Below, piece by piece: positions 1 to 11,789 of a stretch of 64,000 nt of DNA (positions are counted from its first letter, which is position 1; each line of letters begins with the position of its first letter). Location: positions 32,501 to 96,500 of the forward strand of contig JAOANU010000011.1 of assembly GCA_034387635.1 (NCBI GenBank). The letters are read 5' to 3'. Position numbers and translations under genes: made by a program. Source of the DNA: Rhodosporidiobolus odoratus. Taxonomy: Eukaryota > Basidiomycota > Microbotryomycetes > Sporidiobolales > Sporidiobolaceae. The notes under the pieces were generated by a model that saw nothing but the letters and a program-made list of their open reading frames with translations, did no database searches and had not been told where the DNA came from.

Positions 1-47
1 AGGCGGGGCCTCAATGACGATACTGACCTTGACGTGTTGTCAATCAG

Positions 48-307
48 GCGAAGCAGCAAATCCGGCGGACGCCGCCCCCGTGCCCCGAGTCAAGAAACCA
101 GCTGCGCCGCGAGCTTCGACAAGTGAGTCTCGGAAGCGGCGAAACGCGAGTGATGAGGAAGATGACAGAGGTGAGGAGGGGTCTCTGAGTCAGGATGAGG
201 ATTTCTTGCCGGATATCCGGAACCCCCCGGCGAAGAAGAAGAAGAGGGCTGTGACCCCGGAGGAGGAGGAGGAAGAAGAGGATGCCGAGGGCGAGGATGA
301 AGACTGA
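48..307 (+). CDS. 3' terminal exon of an unidentified acidic, Lys/Glu-rich protein (partial)
   Basis: An open frame runs to a TGA at 305-307. Bases before 48 look like the end of an intron (branch-like CTGAC at 23-27, acceptor CAG at 45-47), so I start the exon at 48; the rest of the gene lies left of the window. The ~86-residue tail is low complexity: Ala/Pro-rich, then SRKRRNASDEEDD-like mixed charge, then a KKKKR basic cluster (a plausible nuclear localisation signal), a TPEEEEEEE run and a final EDED. Such tails are common in chromatin and nucleolar proteins, but no catalytic or binding domain is visible and I do not assign a function. The stop lies at the border of the repeat island. Confidence 0.55.
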
Positions 308-1008
308 GAATGTGGAATATTTCAAGCGTGACTTGGCTTGTTTACCTCAACTGTTGTACCTGGACATGTGGGTCTCCCATGCGTGCACACAGCAGGTTTC
401 CCACTGCTGCTGTTCATATGCGGCACGAAGGAGGTGGATAAGTTCTGTGCTGCCCGTGTCCAGACTTTGGTTTTGACAAACTTAAGAAAGCAAGGTCAGT
501 GGGTCACGGTGTCTTCCTGTATGTCTGCGCTTCTTCTAAGCTACCTAGAAAATAAGCTGTGCTTCACAAGGCAGTCTGGGCAACCCAGAAGGCAGACAAA
601 ACTTGCGACCATCTCACACTGCTCGATCCTCTCTTCTCTTCATGCTATCGCTGAAGTAGACCGCACACCCGGTGAGTTCTCTATTCATTCTATCTGTAGA
701 CCCTATTGCTGAAGTAGACCGCACGCCAGTAATCACTTGGCCTCCTAGCTCTCAGCGCGAGTGAGTGAGGCAAAGTCGTCCCCGCCAACTCGCCTTTCAC
801 TTTTATGAAGAACGCCCTGGCTAGACACACAAAGCGGACGACCTATTGTCTGTTAGGTATACTACCCGCCAACCCGTCCATCTACCCTATTGAGCATATC
901 CCGAGGAGACATCTACCTCCTCCACCCTCCGAGGATTCCGTCAGTCATCTCGACTCCTCTCCCGCACTACCGATCTCCTTCTCTGACTCCGAGCCCAAAG
1001 ACGAGACC
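308..1008. other. Non-coding stretch with a short direct repeat
   Basis: No supportable gene; the open frames are short and lack splice-compatible continuation. A 17-bp unit, GCTGAAGTAGACCGCAC, occurs twice, at 650-666 and 709-725. The first ~100 bases after the stop may be 3' UTR of the upstream gene; the remainder is probably old repeat DNA. Confidence 0.4.
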
Positions 1009-1351
1009 TGTAGCAATATGAAGCCTCGCTAAAGGCGAGAGAGAACAAAGTGTAAACGGTGAAGAAGAGAAAGGAAAGAAAGGAAGACGAGGTTATATAG
1101 GGAAGTATAAGTAGTACGACGGACTGTCTCACAATTCTCCCAGGCACGAAAGCAATACCGACAAAGGAGGGACAGGAACAACTTGGGAGAGGTGAAGGCT
1201 AATCCAAGAGATGAAGGAGAATAAGAACCAAAGTAAAGCAAAGCAGGAAAGAGGGAATAAAGATCTGTCCTTCCGACTTCGACATTCCCAAACCAATCAT
1301 CAACTCCTCCTCAAGTCTTCCGCCCACCCTGAACTACTCTCACAACCAACA
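1009..1351 (-). mobile_element. LTR1, solo LTR (343 bp, short form)
   Basis: Reverse-complement copy of the LTR family also present as LTR2 and LTR3. It starts TGTTGGTTG (at 1351) and ends GCTACA (at 1009), i.e. TG...CA termini. It lacks the ~68 bp GTAAGT...TAG segment found in the 411-bp copies; its junction falls between 1028 and 1029. Flanks AGACC (1004-1008) and AGAAC (1352-1356) may be a decayed 5-bp target duplication (4/5). No internal region adjoins it. Confidence 0.75.
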
Positions 1352-1521
1352 AGAACTCCGGACCCGAAACACCTGCCTACCACAACCACCGCACCCGCAC
1401 CCACCCACCAGCCACGTTGTTGGTTGCAAGAGTAGTTTAGGGTGGGCGGAAGACTTGAGGAGGAGTTGATGCTTGATTTGGGAAGGTCAAGTCAGAGGAG
1501 TAATTCTTTCTTCCCTCTTTC

Positions 1522-1527
1522 TTGCTT
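1522..1527 (+). repeat. Target-site duplication of LINE-A (TTGCTT), left copy
   Basis: TTGCTT at 1522-1527 recurs at 4967-4972, directly after the LINE poly(A). The intact LTR3 has this motif once at the equivalent position, confirming insertion into LTR2. Confidence 0.8.
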
Positions 1528-4500
1528 GTCTCCTGGTCTCGCATAGATCATGTACTACTAGATCAAGCTTTGACAGCCTCAGCCTCATTGGTTCGTATAC
1601 TTAACGATTCTCCCTATTCTGATCACCGCCCAGTCCTGGTGCACCTCTCCTTCCAACCTCCAGCGCTGGACGCTTCATCCCTTCCCTCCACCTCTGCTTC
1701 CTTCTCTCGCATCCCACCCTCGCTTTTCAGAGATTTGTCTTTCAATGCTGAGCTTACAGCTTGGTATACTAACACTCTCTCCCCAGCGGTTCAACACCTT
1801 CCACCTGCGCATCAGTGGGAGGTGAAAAAAGCGCGAATCTCCTCCTTTGCTGCTTGGTCCGCAAAAATACGTTCACTCAGTCTCAAGCATGATCTTGCAG
1901 CTCTCACCGCTACGGCACTCACCTTGAAGCGTCAGCACCACTGACTGAGCTCCAACAAGAAGAGTACAGCAATGCTCTCTCACGCCACCGCCCATTTGAC
2001 ATGTCAGCGACAACTCCTTGCGCTTCGGGTCAATCTACCAGATCTTGGAGGCGCACCTGCTGAGGCAGCCGCACTCGCGCGTCGCTTGGCTATGCGAAAA
2101 TCTGCCTCGACATTTTCCTCCCTTCGCCTTGCAGATGGTTCGCTCACGCTCGACATGGCAAGTGCCCTCTCAGCAGTGGACACTCACTTGCAGCAGATCT
2201 TCTCCCTCACACCCCACTTTTCTGACTGTATCGATGCAGCTACAACGTTGCTCCTCACCACACTTCTTTCCTCATCGCCCTCCTCTGATCCTCAGCTTGC
2301 CCGACGCTGGGATACCACCAAAGCAGCCAGCCTCGACGCACCATTCACTGTCAACGAGGTCAAGGCAGCAATAAGGGCTTCGCCACGTTCATCAAGCCCT
2401 GGCCCTTCCGGCCTCCCTTACGAGTTTTACCAGCAGAATTCTTCCCTCTTGGCCGGCGATCTCACCGCCGCATTCAATGACCTTTGGACCCATGGCACCC
2501 TCCCGTCATCAATGTCCACCGTGCATGTATGTTTACTCAGCAAGAATAAGGCAGGCGCGGACGCCTCTTCCCTCTCCTCATACCGCCCCTTCGCACTACG
2601 TGAGACCAACTACCGACTCCTTGCCCGCGTCCTTGTCAAACGCCTTTCTCCATTTGTTGTGTCATGCATCCCTCCCTCCCAAGGCGGCTTTGTCCCCGGG
2701 CGCAGCAGCTCTGACCTTGGACGTCATCTTCAATTCCTCCTCGAGGAGCTTTCTCACCTCGACTATCCCACCGCCGCCCTCATCTCGCTTGACCAGGCCC
2801 AAGCATACGACCGGGTCTCTCATCCCAGGCTCTTTGCCTGTTACAGGGCTTTCGGTGCTCCTCCTTGCTTCCTTCGCCTTCTCCGCGCTCTGTACGATTC
2901 AAATCGCCTCATTGCTCGCTACAACATCAACGGCTTCCTCTCAATTGGAGTTTCGCTTCGGACGGGCCTACCACCGGTGACCCCCTCTCCTGCTTCTCCT
3001 GGCTCATTTCTTTCCAGCCTTTTCTCGACGCCCTCATCCTCCGCCGCATCGCCCTCTCTCTTCCCTCCCCCATATCCGTCACTCAGGCTGATATCATTAC
3101 CTCTGTGTCTTCGCTGACGACACCACGCTCGCTATTTCCTCCCTCTCTCACGCCCTTCCCCTCCTCGAGCAACTCGATGTCAATTGGAAGGCGGCGTCAA
3201 ATGGCCAGCTCAACGCCGGAAAGACAGTCGTCCTGCCGGTTGGGGTTCAGGCAGGCACGGATCCGCTGGCCAACATTGTCGTCTGGGTTGGCGTTGAGGG
3301 TTTCACGACTTGGGCCGGTTTTCCTCTCTCTCCAACTTCTCCCCTGTTTGCCTTCTACCTCAGCCTTCTTACTCGTATTCAGCGCCGCCTCGCTATGGCA
3401 ACTGGCTCCTACTCATCGCTCTGCTTGTGCGCCCTTACGCCAACACCCACATTCTTTCCCTTTCTCTTCATCTTCTCTCCTTCCACCCCGTGCCATTGTC
3501 CTTCCTTTGCGACCTCGAACACACCTTGCTCGCCTTTGTATGGGGCGGCACTAAGAATCACCCGCACCACAAAGGGGCCGTGAAGAAGGAGATCGTCTTC
3601 CTCCGGGTCTCAAAAGGCGGTCTCGGTCTTCTCAACCCCCACGACTTTGACAAGGCTAACACTCTGCGCTTCTTATCCACCCTCCTTACAACTGACACAT
3701 CGCTCTGGTACGACCTTGCCTTATCCTTGTTCTGTCGCCACCTCGGCACTCCCACCTCCAACGCTCCTTCCCTCACTTCACCTACTTCAGCCCATTCTCA
3801 CACCCTCTGGTCTATCTTTTGCTCGTCCAACATATCCACCTCGCACCCGCTCTGGTCAGCGGTCATTACTACGGCAAGAAGACACCGGCCAATTTTTCAT
3901 CTCCATCTCCTGTCTCCCGCCCATCTCCTCAACCTACCTCCGTCACTCTTTTCCGATTCTCCTTCCCTCAAAAGCATAAACTTGATTTCTTCTCTCCATT
4001 TCCAACATGCACCTCCATTCCAGCTCGCTCCTTACACCTATACCCTCCAGCCTCCTTCTCCTCCATACCCCTCTTCTACCGGCGGGCTCCCTCGCGCTCG
4101 TCATGACTGGCTCTCTTTGTTGTTGATTTCCCCTTCCTTCCTTCGCTTTGCTGGTACCTTCGTGGCTGTTGTACCTCTCCCTCTTCCCCCGCCTGTCCCG
4201 CCGCCATCTACCTCCATTTCCTTCCTTGGCCTTTCCGCTTCCTGCTCTACTGCCGACGCTCGGCAGGCGCTGGTCGCACTTCTCCCCACGGCGCCACTCC
4301 ACCACCGCCTCAAGGCGCTTATCCCTTCCCCGCTCTCGTCCACCGAGCTGGAGGGACTGTGGCGCGGGATCCGCCGCTCGCCCGCCACTCCTCGAGAGGC
4401 CGACACTCACTGGCGCCTCCCTCCACGGTTCGACTACCACCCGCCGGCGCCAGTACAACATGCAGCTCGCTCCCGATGATCGCTGCTGTCACTGTGGCAA

Positions 4501-4966
4501 GCAGGACTCGCTCCTCGACGCTCGCTGGGCCCGCCTTTGGCCGCAAGACCGCAAGACCCTACAGCTGAGTTGCCTGAGCCTGACGCCCTTGCCACCACGG
4601 CAATCATACACCTCTCCCACCGCTTGGCCTGAGCTTTCCTTTCCCCTCCATGCACTTCCCTCTCCCCCTTCCTCCTTTCCCTCCATTCTCCTTCTCCTTC
4701 TCCTTCACGCTCCGCGGGCGGCGGTAATTCTTCCAATTTCTTCCTTTTCGCTTCAAGCCCTGTTGTATTTTTTTCCCTCTCCAACCCGCCTCTGAACCCT
4801 TAAATTGGGTGTTGGGTTTTCGGCGACTCGTGTAGGTTGTGGCGTACTGTGCCTTGGCACGGGAGCCGTTCTACGCCATCTCTGCTTGTCTAGGGTACTA
4901 TGAGTAGTTATGCTAGCTTTTGAGCTTAAGTCTCGTTGCAATGTTCTCGGTCATACCAAAAAAAAA
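1528..4966 (+). mobile_element. LINE-A, 5'-truncated L1/Tx1-like non-LTR retrotransposon (dead)
   Basis: Begins inside the endonuclease domain (SDHRPV motif, ~1619-1636) and continues through reverse transcriptase. RT landmarks include GGFVPGRSSSD, the L1/Tx1-style ISLDQAQAYDRVSH, and the catalytic FADD at 3110-3121, followed by a FVWGG...GGLGLLNP thumb/connection block near 3535-3640 and a Cys-rich CHCG remnant near 4490. It ends in a 9-A tail (4958-4966). Several frameshifts break the ORF (endonuclease/RT linker ~1930, RT ~2950). Compared with LINE-B, it lacks about 230 bp after the CHC motif near the C-terminus. No RNase H domain is visible. The first base corresponds to ~33508 of LINE-B, so ~2.25 kb of 5' sequence is missing, the usual outcome of target-primed reverse transcription. 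Confidence 0.88.
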
Positions 4967-5278
4967 TTGCTTCGCTTAGCTTCGGTTCTTGTTCTCCTTC
5001 ACTTCTTTGGTTAGCCTTTACCTTTCCCAAGTTGTTCCTATCCCTCCTTTGTCAGTATCGCCTTCGTGCCTGGGAGAATTGTGAGACAGTCCGTTCTGCT
5101 ACTTACGCTTCCCTATATAATCTCGTCTTCCTTTCTTTCCTTTCTCTTCTTCACCGTTCACACTTCGTTCTCTCTCGCCTCTAGGTAAGTAGTTCTTTCT
5201 TAGTAGATTGCTGTACCATTCACCGTTCACACTTCGTTCTCTCTCGCCTTCAGCAAGGCTTCATGTCGCTACACATGT

Positions 5279-8200
5279 CTACCTAGCCGACTCCATCCCT
5301 TGGCAAACCTCCCCTAAAAACCCAAGATGACTGAGGCAAGATCCTCATGATCGGTCTATCGTTGGGGGGATTTGTTGAGTTGTCAGCCTGGTGGAGTGAT
5401 CGCGGGCTGCGCACTTAGGCAAAACCTACTCGCAGTTCGTGGAGGACTTGAAGAAGGAGGTGTTCCCAAGTGACTTTGTCTGGGAGGTGGAAAGGGAGAT
5501 ACGGGAGAATGAGCCATGTGAGAAGGATTATGGGACTTGGGCAGCGGCTCTTCGTAACCAACAGCAGGGAATCGGGGTAGCGGCAATGGAAGACTTCTCC
5601 TTTGTCAAAACCCTACTCTTCAAGATGGATGGCAAGCTCTCGACCTTCCTGCGCCAACACCTTGTCCTAGCCAGCACCGGTCTGCACAAAGACGACCTCG
5701 CCGCCATCGGCCTCCGCTCTGCTACCACCATGACTGCCACCTTGTCCACCGCCGCTGCTACTCATCCCAGGACGACCTTGTACTCAACGACGTTTGACTA
5801 CCCCAGATTCAACCGTACTGCCCACGACCAATGGGTAATCATTTCAGCTCGCAAGGCAGACGCTGCAAGGCAAGTCGTTGCCGCCTCAAGGAAGAGTTGC
5901 TCCGCACCTACTTACCACTAGCTGCACCCCCCACCCCGTCCACTACGATTACGCCCGCCGGTCGATTGCCTACCCCCGTCCCCCGCAACACCAACATCCA
6001 ACCAGGGTCCGCCACTCCCACCCGGGTTGAGTGTGCTTACCCCAACGCAACCTTCGGCTGTATGTGTTGCTGCAAGCTGTGGCAGGACCACCGGAAAGGC
6101 AGCTGCACAGCGCCCATTGCGTGTGAGAGGGTGAACGTCCCTCACATTCAAGATTGGCGACTCCGTTATCCCCCTTACCAGCTTCCAACTCACAACGAAC
6201 TCCTTCACCCCGCGCACTGCCACTCCTTTGTCCACCGCTGCTCAACCTCAGACTACCGCTGTTTGCGCTCTCACCATCGAAGGCAAAGACAACAACATCA
6301 AGCGTGAGCAGGAGTGGTTCTCTGGCAAATTGGAATCCGAGTGCGTCGAGCTTTCTCTCCTTTTGCTTCTTATCATTCCCTGTACTTCTTCATCGAGAAC
6401 AGTTTCCTGCACCGCACTCGCTGACTCTGGCTGTACCTCTGCCTTTATTTCAGGTCAGATGTTTAATAAGCTGGGGTTAGCAAGAAGAAAGTTAGGGCGG
6501 GTGGTACGAGCTAAGCTGGCAATTAAGGGAATGAGCTAACAATTGATTACGATCACAGAGTACGTCAGAGTGAGGCTGAGGCTCGTGAATGGTACTTTTG
6601 ACGCAGGAGAGACAGTCCCGAAGGTTGCAGATTTAGAGGAACCCTACGACGTTATCCTCGGCAACCCCGTCCTCTACCGCCACCGTCTCACACTCAGCCT
6701 ACACACTCATCTCCCGCTCATCTGCCCTTCCTCCGTCAACAGCCCTGAACTTGACCTTACGCGCCCGTCTATGGCCCACCAATCCTTCTGCATACCTTAC
6801 CCTCCCTGTCGCTGGCACGTCGGGAACGCATTCAACAAGCCAGTGTGCTTGCGAGACTTGCATTACTCAAGAAAGAGGAGGTTAGACGGGTAGAACGGGA
6901 AGATGCAGAACAAGAGAGGGAAAGTTTGAAGAAGGAATTGATGGACGAGTTCGAGGATCAGTTCTTGAACGGCTTATTTAGGGTGAGCGAGGCAGACAAG
7001 TCACACCTTTGCCCTCGCATCTGGCTCAAAGACGCACATAAGGTACACAGCTTACGCGGCGACCCATTGCCGGTGAGGTGGAACACACGGTGGAAACACC
7101 TCCTTGACAAGCATGTGGAAGCCGGCCGCCTCCACCTCTCTTCCTTGCCCTTTGCTTCCCCTTTGTTTGTACAACCCAACAAGGATCCAATGGCCAATTC
7201 GCGCTGGCTCAACATCTATCGCCATCTCGATTCCAACACCATCTCCTGTCCCCGACGGAATCCTCAGCACCTCCGCTTCAAAGTTACTCTGGGGCAAGAC
7301 TGATATGTCCGATGCCTTCTTTCAGACCTTAATGGCTGGAGAGGATATCAAGAAACTCCTATCAAGACACCCTGGGGACTCTACAAATGGGTCATTATGC
7401 CGCAGGGTCTCTGCAATGTTCCCGCTATTCACCAATACTGCATCAATGAGGCTATTGGCTCGCTCAACGTCACCATCTACTTCGCCTTTGTCGTCGATAT
7501 CATCATTCTTTCGGTCTCTATCGACAAACACCGCGACAACCACCGACTCGTTCTCGCCGCACTCTGTTCCGACGGCCTCTACTACTCGCTTGATAAACCG
7601 ACCTTGCCACAATCGACACAGAGTTTGTAGGACACTGCATCTCACAAGCAGGAACAGGCACCAACTCCAACAAGGTCAAGCAAATTGCCAAGTGGACAAC
7701 ACCCAGGACAGCAAAGGAAGTCAGGGGCTTCCTTGGGCTAGTCCAATACCTTTGCAAGTTCATCAAGGCACTTGCTGGCTTCACCGTCGTGCTCACACTG
7801 TTGAATCGGAAAGGGATGGGGAATATTGAAGCCTTATGGGGGGAGAAGGAGGAACGGGCGTTCCAAGGGATCAAAGACACAGTTACGTCCCTTCCTGTTC
7901 TTTGCCCAGTCAATCACTCAGATGGAGCAGACCCTATCTGGATTATGACGGATGCCTCAGAGCTTGGGGCAGGCGCAGTGCTGCTACAAGGCAAGGACCC
8001 AAAGGAGGCGTTACCGTGTGGGTTCTACTCCAGGCAGTTTTACCGGCGAAGAGCAACTACCCTCTACACGGGCAGGAACTACTGGCGATTGTTGCAGCGT
8101 TCAAGGTGTGGCGCATCAGATTGCTAGGCGAACAGTCCACCATGCTTTCAGATAATACAGCGCTCAAGCATCTCTCGACCCAGCTGGACTTGTCTAAGCG

Positions 8201-8293
8201 ACAGGCAAGGTGGCTCGAAAAGCTTGCTGACTATCATTACGATCTGAAGTACCTGCTCACGGAGAAGAACACAATTGCAGGTGGCCTAAGCTG
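5279..8293 (+). mobile_element. Gypsy-A, decayed Ty3/gypsy fragment (gag-protease-RT-RNase H)
   Basis: Order is that of Ty3/gypsy pol. A gag capsid-like segment lies at 5430-5600 (FVWEVEREIRENEP...ALRNQQQG). A Cys/His cluster near 6040-6120 may be a decayed zinc knuckle. The aspartic protease motif ALADSGCTSAFI lies at ~6415-6455 and the RT around 7100-7620 (FASPLFVQPNKD, then MPQGLCNVPAIHQY). The RT catalytic YVDD is replaced by FVVD (~7488-7500). RNase H spans 7930-8290 (WIMTDASELGAGAV, HGQELLAIVAAF). Frames change repeatedly. The gag N-terminus is missing and the element stops at AGGLS-stop (~8293), just before a poly-G run, so no integrase remains. No LTRs can be assigned. Confidence 0.85.
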
Positions 8294-8307
8294 ATATTCC
8301 TTTACAA

Positions 8308-8327
8308 GGGGGGGGGGGGGGGGGGGG
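8308..8327 (+). repeat. Poly-G tract (20 G)
   Basis: Uninterrupted run of 20 G immediately after the truncated RNase H of Gypsy-A. It marks the junction between Gypsy-A and unrelated DNA. Confidence 0.95.
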
Positions 8328-9465
8328 AGACAAAGACAAAGCTACAGTCGCTGTGATGGGGATCTCAAAATGTTACTCAAGCACTGTCATTACTTCCAGT
8401 GGAATGCTGAGAATGTAGGGATTGACCAGACATGTAGGGCTTGACAAGACTGATGAGGTAGACAATAGAGAATGCATGCCGACCCCCGATCCGCCGACGG
8501 ACCGGGAGATTGTTCAGCTCGGGGCGGGTGCAGTGCAGCGGGAGTCAGCTCGGGCTTTGGCAGCCCGAACCCCCAACTTCTTCGGGAAACGGCCCGACAT
8601 TTCGGGGGTTTCGGGGAAAAGGCAAGACATGGAATTTCCTGTAGTAACAATGCCTCCCAAGGAATGGACTGAGCAGTGGATCAACCTCCAGTTGTTCCTT
8701 GTCCAGGTGTATGACTAGCAATAGAACAAGGGAATAATAGCAAACAGTCATAGCGTTTCTGGCCTTCTCAACCGGGAATTCCGGTTATTACTTCGTGCTC
8801 TCCAACGGTTCTGCACCGTTAAACTTGAACCGAGGTCGTCGGAGTGAGCTTATCAAAAAGCAGCTGTTCCTGAAGCCGCTGTGCTAGCTGGATTCCGGTC
8901 GGGGAAGAATCGGGAAAATGGATTGTGTTATTGGGAATCAGCTCGGGTGTGGCAGCCCAATCTCCCAACAGTAGTCGGGAATACGCGGGCCGACCCAAAG
9001 ATCCCCGACTCTGATTGGATGCATTCTCTAGTAGACAAGCTGACAAATGTGGTGGACGGATATGAGCACAGTGTAGATGGCAGGAGGAGCACCAAGCTTG
9101 ATGTGCTGTGATCAAAGGGTGTGGTGGCTATTGACTATGGCTCTGACAATGTGGCACAGGTGGCCAGACACGTGCAAGCTATGCATGGGCTTTTCAAAGA
9201 TTGTTTGCTCCCTAAGTATCAGATGCAATGTTGTGTGCAATGGGTAGCCCCGTCGATAACAACAGGTGTAGACAGGCTCATCCACAGGTATTCAGGGGAG
9301 GGCGTCACATTCGACGTGACATACATATGTACACTGCGGCACCCTAATTAAGCAGAGATCACGTCTACAGACAGATCCTGGACAAGCAAAGTTAGCAGTG
9401 CATGGCCCAGTTGCTGACTCATTTGCACAGGTGGGGAGAGGATGGGGCTGATCTATAAGGGCACA
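8328..9465. other. Anonymous repeat-type DNA with a duplicated ~55-bp motif
   Basis: No gene recognised. A unit beginning TCAGCTCGGG and containing GGCAGCCC...CCCAAC...CGGGAA...GGCCGAC occurs at 8545-8597 and again, diverged, at 8938-8994. The open frames covering these units (8422-8718, 8881-9111) show no similarity I recognise. Confidence 0.45.
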
Positions 9466-11782
9466 AAGACAATGTAGACTGTGCACACAACACCGGTGTG
9501 CTGCTAAGCGTGCTGCCAGATATATAGGGCAATCATGCTTTGTGTCTCTCCCTAGGGGCTTTAAAGGTAGAGGTACAGTGGGTGTGCCACGCCATGCATG
9601 TCCCAAGACTAGTGAAGAGCAGATCTGACATCAGCACATCCACAGAGAACCAGACCCAGGCTTTTCTGCCTGCTCACCTCTGATTGCCAGCGAAGCCCAC
9701 TGCCTCATTGGCCCAATCTATGACCCCAGCAAGTGACACTTTGCCACAAAAAGCTGCACGCAGTCTGCAGAGATGGAATAGGGAGAGTCAATCTTGAACC
9801 ATCGGAAGCAGCACCTTGTCTATTTCCGTCATGGCTGAAAGTGCACAGGGCCACAGTCTGCTGAAAGCCACATTTTGCTGTGGCAGCTTTCACGGTAAAA
9901 CAATGTACTGCTGGAACATTCCAATAAGTGCAAAGGACCCACGAGTCCCGCCAGAATGAGATCACTGTAAGGGAGACATGTGAGACACCTCTTCTTTGGG
10001 CAGGTCAAAATAAGGCAATTTGCCATAGAGGGGATTCCCATGGCTCGGACAAGAATTACAGTAGGCTGGGTATCAGATTTGCATGAGAAAATAGCAGTGC
10101 AAAGGGACCAGAGAGAGTCACGTAGATCAGGATCCAGCCTGGTCACCATCAACTCTCGGCCTTGACAGGAGTGCCCTGGACAGTTTCCTTTCCACAAGCT
10201 TTGAAGGAGTGCAGACCCTGTACGATACATGTAAGCCTAAAAAGAGTAAGATTGAATAGCAAGCGAGAGTAAGATTGAAAAGCAAGAAAGGGGAGCAAAG
10301 TGAGATGAGACTTGGCTATAGAGTGTTGTGGCAGGCACCAGTCCTACCAAGAACAGCTGATAACAAACACTCAGCTCATGAGCAGCTTTCCCCCTATTCA
10401 CATGTTGTTTCTGTTCTCTGTTGCAGTGTATATTTGGTGAGCATTCTGCTGGAGTGTCTCGAGGAGGTAGTGGCCAACAAGGTTGCTGTTCTGTACTTTT
10501 CTCTCCCTTCCTTCCTTCCTTCCAAGCTTAGAACTACATCTTTGTGTTCAGGTCCATGCTGAGGTGTGGTCTGTAAGGTAACCATGCCTCACACAACACA
10601 TTGAATGTTGCACCTACCGCTGCTAAGTCCTCTTTCTTCTCCTGAGTCAACTGGTCCGCAATCAACACTCTTCCATCCTTGTCACTATCATCGCTTTACT
10701 TGAGGTACAACCAAATAGGAATAGATGGGTCACTCAACATTTTGGACTTGTAGCAAACTTTCCTTCCCCGCTCCTCCTCTCTCTTCAGTGCTAGTCTCCC
10801 TCTTCCATTGTTTTGAACATCAGGATCATTGCTCTTGGCTTCTGTCCATCTTGCTCGATCTGACTGTCTCCCTTGAACTTCCTCTCCATCCTTCAGCTAT
10901 AACCCTGGTCTTACCTTTCATGTGGTCACATAACAATGCGTGTTGGCAATCACTTTGCCTCTCCAGGAATTTTACCAGACTCCCTGCACCTCAGTGTTGA
11001 CAGCAGGTTCTCACCATGCGATTCTCACTCAGATAGGATAGTGGACAGGGTCTTAGATTGACGGAAACACACTACGAGGACCAAGTGCACAATGAGCATA
11101 ACCTCTTGATGTGTGAGGGACACCACGATGCGAGCATTACAGCTGTTGAGGATACGCATGATGCAGTATATTCCAGGACTATGTTTATCATCTCCTCTGT
11201 CCACCTGAGCCCTCATTGAGAGTTCATTCAAGCCCCAGAATCTCTCCTGCTGTTGCTGTGTGTGTAGCTGAGACCCAGAGCCTTGAAACTTTGAAACTCC
11301 TTGGAGGGAACACCAGCTGCCAATTGACCACATACAGTGCCTGTTTATTCAACCACACATCCGGATTGTCTCCGACTGGGTCGCATTGCTGGCGACTGCA
11401 AGGCATACAGAAAACAACCTCAATGAACCGGTACTCAGCAACGTCGTGCTTGAGAATACAGAATCCAAGAATGGAGTCTAGGACTCTGTGCTTTTGTGGA
11501 CAGCTAAGTATGGTGTGAAGCCAGCCACTGCTAGTGAATCGCATGGCCAGGTCTGTTGCCACTTCCCGCCTGAGTTGTGGCTGTCTTGTGTGGTGATGCG
11601 GTCATCCCGGTGTCTAGCAGGCTTATCAAGCATATGCATACGCGCTGAGCAGTCACTGGTGCCTTGGAGCTCGTAGACAGACAGGTGTTCGTGCCATATC
11701 CTATGCCCTGGAGGTCCTCCGGCGGGCTCAACTCAGGAGCGTGGGGGGGATAGGTGCAGAGATGGACAAGCCGGCCAAGATG

Positions 11783-11789
11783 AAAAAAA
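11783..11789 (-). terminator. Pol III terminator of left-arm tRNA-Ile
   Basis: Seven T on the minus strand directly after the tRNA 3' end, a standard RNA polymerase III stop. Confidence 0.8.

Larger units (their letters stand above)
1418..5273 (+). mobile_element. LTR2, solo LTR (411 bp) split by LINE-A
   Basis: The LTR runs 1418-1527 and resumes at 4973-5273; removing LINE-A and one target copy gives exactly 411 bp, the length of LTR3. It begins TGTTGGTTGC and ends GCTACA. A TATATAA box (5114-5120) and the flanking C/T-rich tract look like the LTR promoter. Flanks CACGT (1413-1417) and CATGT (5274-5278) match at 4/5 positions, which suggests a solo LTR with an aged target duplication rather than the 5' LTR of Gypsy-A, which starts downstream with a truncated gag. 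Confidence 0.8.

Noticed and set aside
4975..5273. LTR2 as the 5' LTR of Gypsy-A
   Set aside because: Gypsy-A starts with an internal gag segment, no primer-binding site follows the LTR, and CACGT/CATGT flanks fit a solo LTR; no matching 3' LTR follows Gypsy-A.
9829..10230. 133-aa frame in the left arm (also 20957-21358 in the right arm)
   Set aside because: Preservation in both arms follows from recent duplication and is not evidence of selection; no recognisable motif or splice context.
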